Shown: positions 63,251 through 64,000 of the stretch, piece by piece | Numbering within the stretch: position 1 is the first letter of the stretch | Layout: every line of letters starts with the position of its first letter | Origin: Halovenus rubra | GTDB taxonomy: Archaea > Halobacteriota > Halobacteria > Halobacteriales > Haloarculaceae | Direction of reading: 5' to 3' | Assembly (NCBI RefSeq): GCF_026586665.1 | Contig: NZ_JAODIY010000005.1 | Location: 154,298-218,297, forward strand | Length of the DNA: 64,000 nt | Notes under the pieces: model-generated | Database searches by the model: none | What the model saw: the letters and a program-made list of their open reading frames with translations, nothing else | What the model was told of the DNA's origin: nothing | Translations under genes and position numbers: made by a program

Positions 63251-63351
63251 CGCCGCCACACATCTTTCTGTACCGTTGTGCCTGAGTGTTTACCAACATT
63301 CAATCAAGACAACTAGTTCATACCTTCAATCGACTATCACACTCGTTTCGA

Positions 63352-63367
63352 TTCGACGGCCTTAAAC
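63352..63367 (+). promoter_or_regulatory. rRNA promoter P1
   Basis: TTCGACGGCCTTAAAC matches the other two copies in TTCGACGxCCTTAA and lies about 470 bases before 16S. Repeated promoters of this sequence are typical of haloarchaeal rRNA operons. Confidence 0.65.
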
Positions 63368-63434
63368 AATCCTGCCTCCTCGGTATAGATACGAAGCAGC
63401 GCGGGGCGACGTTCCCCGCCGAACCCGTCTGTCG

Positions 63435-63450
63435 TTCGACGCCCTTAAGT
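63435..63450 (+). promoter_or_regulatory. rRNA promoter P2
   Basis: TTCGACGCCCTTAAGT lies 83 bases after P1, with the best match to the repeat consensus. The CCTTAAG core acts as the TATA element. Confidence 0.75.
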
Positions 63451-63513
63451 GATACAGGGCACTCGTGACAGACTGTAAATCACCTTACTCCGGGACGACC
63501 CGGGGCAAGGCAA

Positions 63514-63529
63514 TCCGATGCCCTTAAGT
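63514..63529 (+). promoter_or_regulatory. rRNA promoter P3
   Basis: TCCGATGCCCTTAAGT lies 79 bases after P2. The similar spacing of the three copies suggests duplication of a promoter unit of about 80 bases. Confidence 0.72.
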
Positions 63530-63615
63530 GGAAACGGGCATTCCGGGTGAATACAACGAGGTTCGGTCGGGGTCGACAACGCCCGACTGCACTGGACACG
63601 ATTCGATGGCAACTC

Positions 63616-63633
63616 GAAGGGTTTATACCCTTC
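63616..63633 (+). promoter_or_regulatory. Palindrome in the 16S leader, possible proximal promoter
   Basis: GAAGGGTTTATACCCTTC has seven-base arms around a TTTATA-like centre, about 190 bases before 16S. It could be a fourth promoter or a leader hairpin. The rest of 63251-63823 holds 16S leader and processing-stem sequence and no gene. Confidence 0.45.
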
Positions 63634-63823
63634 ACCGCCAAACAATCTGGTCCGAAGGAAATGAGGATTCCACCCCTGCGGTCCGCCGTATAGATGGGAT
63701 CTGATGTTAGCTCTGGTAGTTCGGTGACACTCGGTCGGTTCTCGAGTGTCCCGATAGTCGATAGCAAGTTAGCAACACATACCGTATGTGTTCCCGCCTA
63801 ACCGCCTCCCTCTGGGAGGCAAC

Positions 63824-64000
63824 ATTCCGGTTGATCCTGCCGGAGGCCATTGCTATCGGAGTCCGATTTAGCCATGCTAGTCGCACGGGTTTAGACCCGT
63901 GGCATATAGCTCAGTAACACGTGGCCAAACTACCCTATGGATGAGAATACTCTCGGGAAACTGAGGCTAATTCTCAATACAGCTTCCATGCTGGAGTGCA
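63824..64000 (+). rRNA. 16S rRNA (5' part, runs past the window)
   Basis: It starts with ATTCCGGTTGATCCTGCCGG, the universal archaeal 16S 5' end, and continues with haloarchaeal sequence (AGTCGCACGGGTTTAGACCC, CACGTGGCCAAACTACCC). Only the first 177 bases are present. Confidence 0.98.

Noticed and set aside
1..64000. CRISPR array, cas genes or a complete provirus
   Set aside because: No regularly spaced direct repeats, no cas-like proteins, no integrase or capsid genes are seen anywhere in the window.

Overview
The window is a haloarchaeal (class Halobacteria) chromosome segment. This follows from the 16S rRNA 5' end at the right edge, acidic proteins, TFB, RNase J, the archaeal mevalonate enzymes (mevalonate kinase, isopentenyl phosphate kinase, IdsA), CheF, TATA boxes 22-30 bases before start codons (leaderless transcripts), Tat-type lipoboxes and an intron-containing tRNA-Gln. 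Base composition looks low for a haloarchaeon by eye; the genus is not resolved.

Left part (1-9.7 kb): the end of a tandem-domain oligopeptide-type binding protein overlapping a PAP2 membrane phosphatase, leucine dehydrogenase, NurA, a decayed patch (DsrE-like remnant, truncated Bat-type HTH) beside an intact DoxX gene, then a transducer-like protein that lacks the CheA-binding tip, followed by small zinc-finger, winged-helix and MTH865 genes. 

Core block (9.7-28.8 kb): tRNA-Gln, an FAD disulfide oxidoreductase, thioesterase, a lipoprotein metalloprotease, MaoC, two crotonases and a thiolase; then the isoprenoid run mevalonate kinase - isopentenyl phosphate kinase - acidic membrane protein - CheF - structured RNA leader - RNase J - IdsA; then UPF0058, an RHH protein, menF-menD, a J-domain membrane protein, SufU and a CAT-anticodon tRNA. 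Together these make prenyl chains for ether lipids and menaquinone.

Accessory block (28.8-43 kb): virus-like fragments next to the tRNA run into the remnant of a third iron-siderophore binding protein, followed by two intact tandem copies behind a palindromic iron-box-like operator. Then come a short inverted-repeat element, a HEPN-like protein, an Old Yellow Enzyme, two multi-domain sensor kinases, an orphan Tm-1-like protein with a wrecked partner gene, and a KaiC-like ATPase.

Right part (43-64 kb): GNAT acetyltransferase, a 911-residue secreted repeat protein, dCTP deaminase/dUTPase-like and RNA polymerase epsilon-like proteins, CapA, two more sensor kinases, a CheB, and an uncharacterised three-gene operon preceded by two boxes of the same type as the siderophore operator. 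Next are tRNA-Thr, two SRPBCC proteins, a third crotonase, a TraB-like protein, a saccharopine dehydrogenase-like protein, DUF357, PsiE and TFB, followed by a triple rRNA promoter and the start of 16S rRNA.

The most notable items are the tipless transducer, the structured RNA before RNase J, and the uncharacterised operon that shares a putative iron operator with the siderophore-binding proteins.
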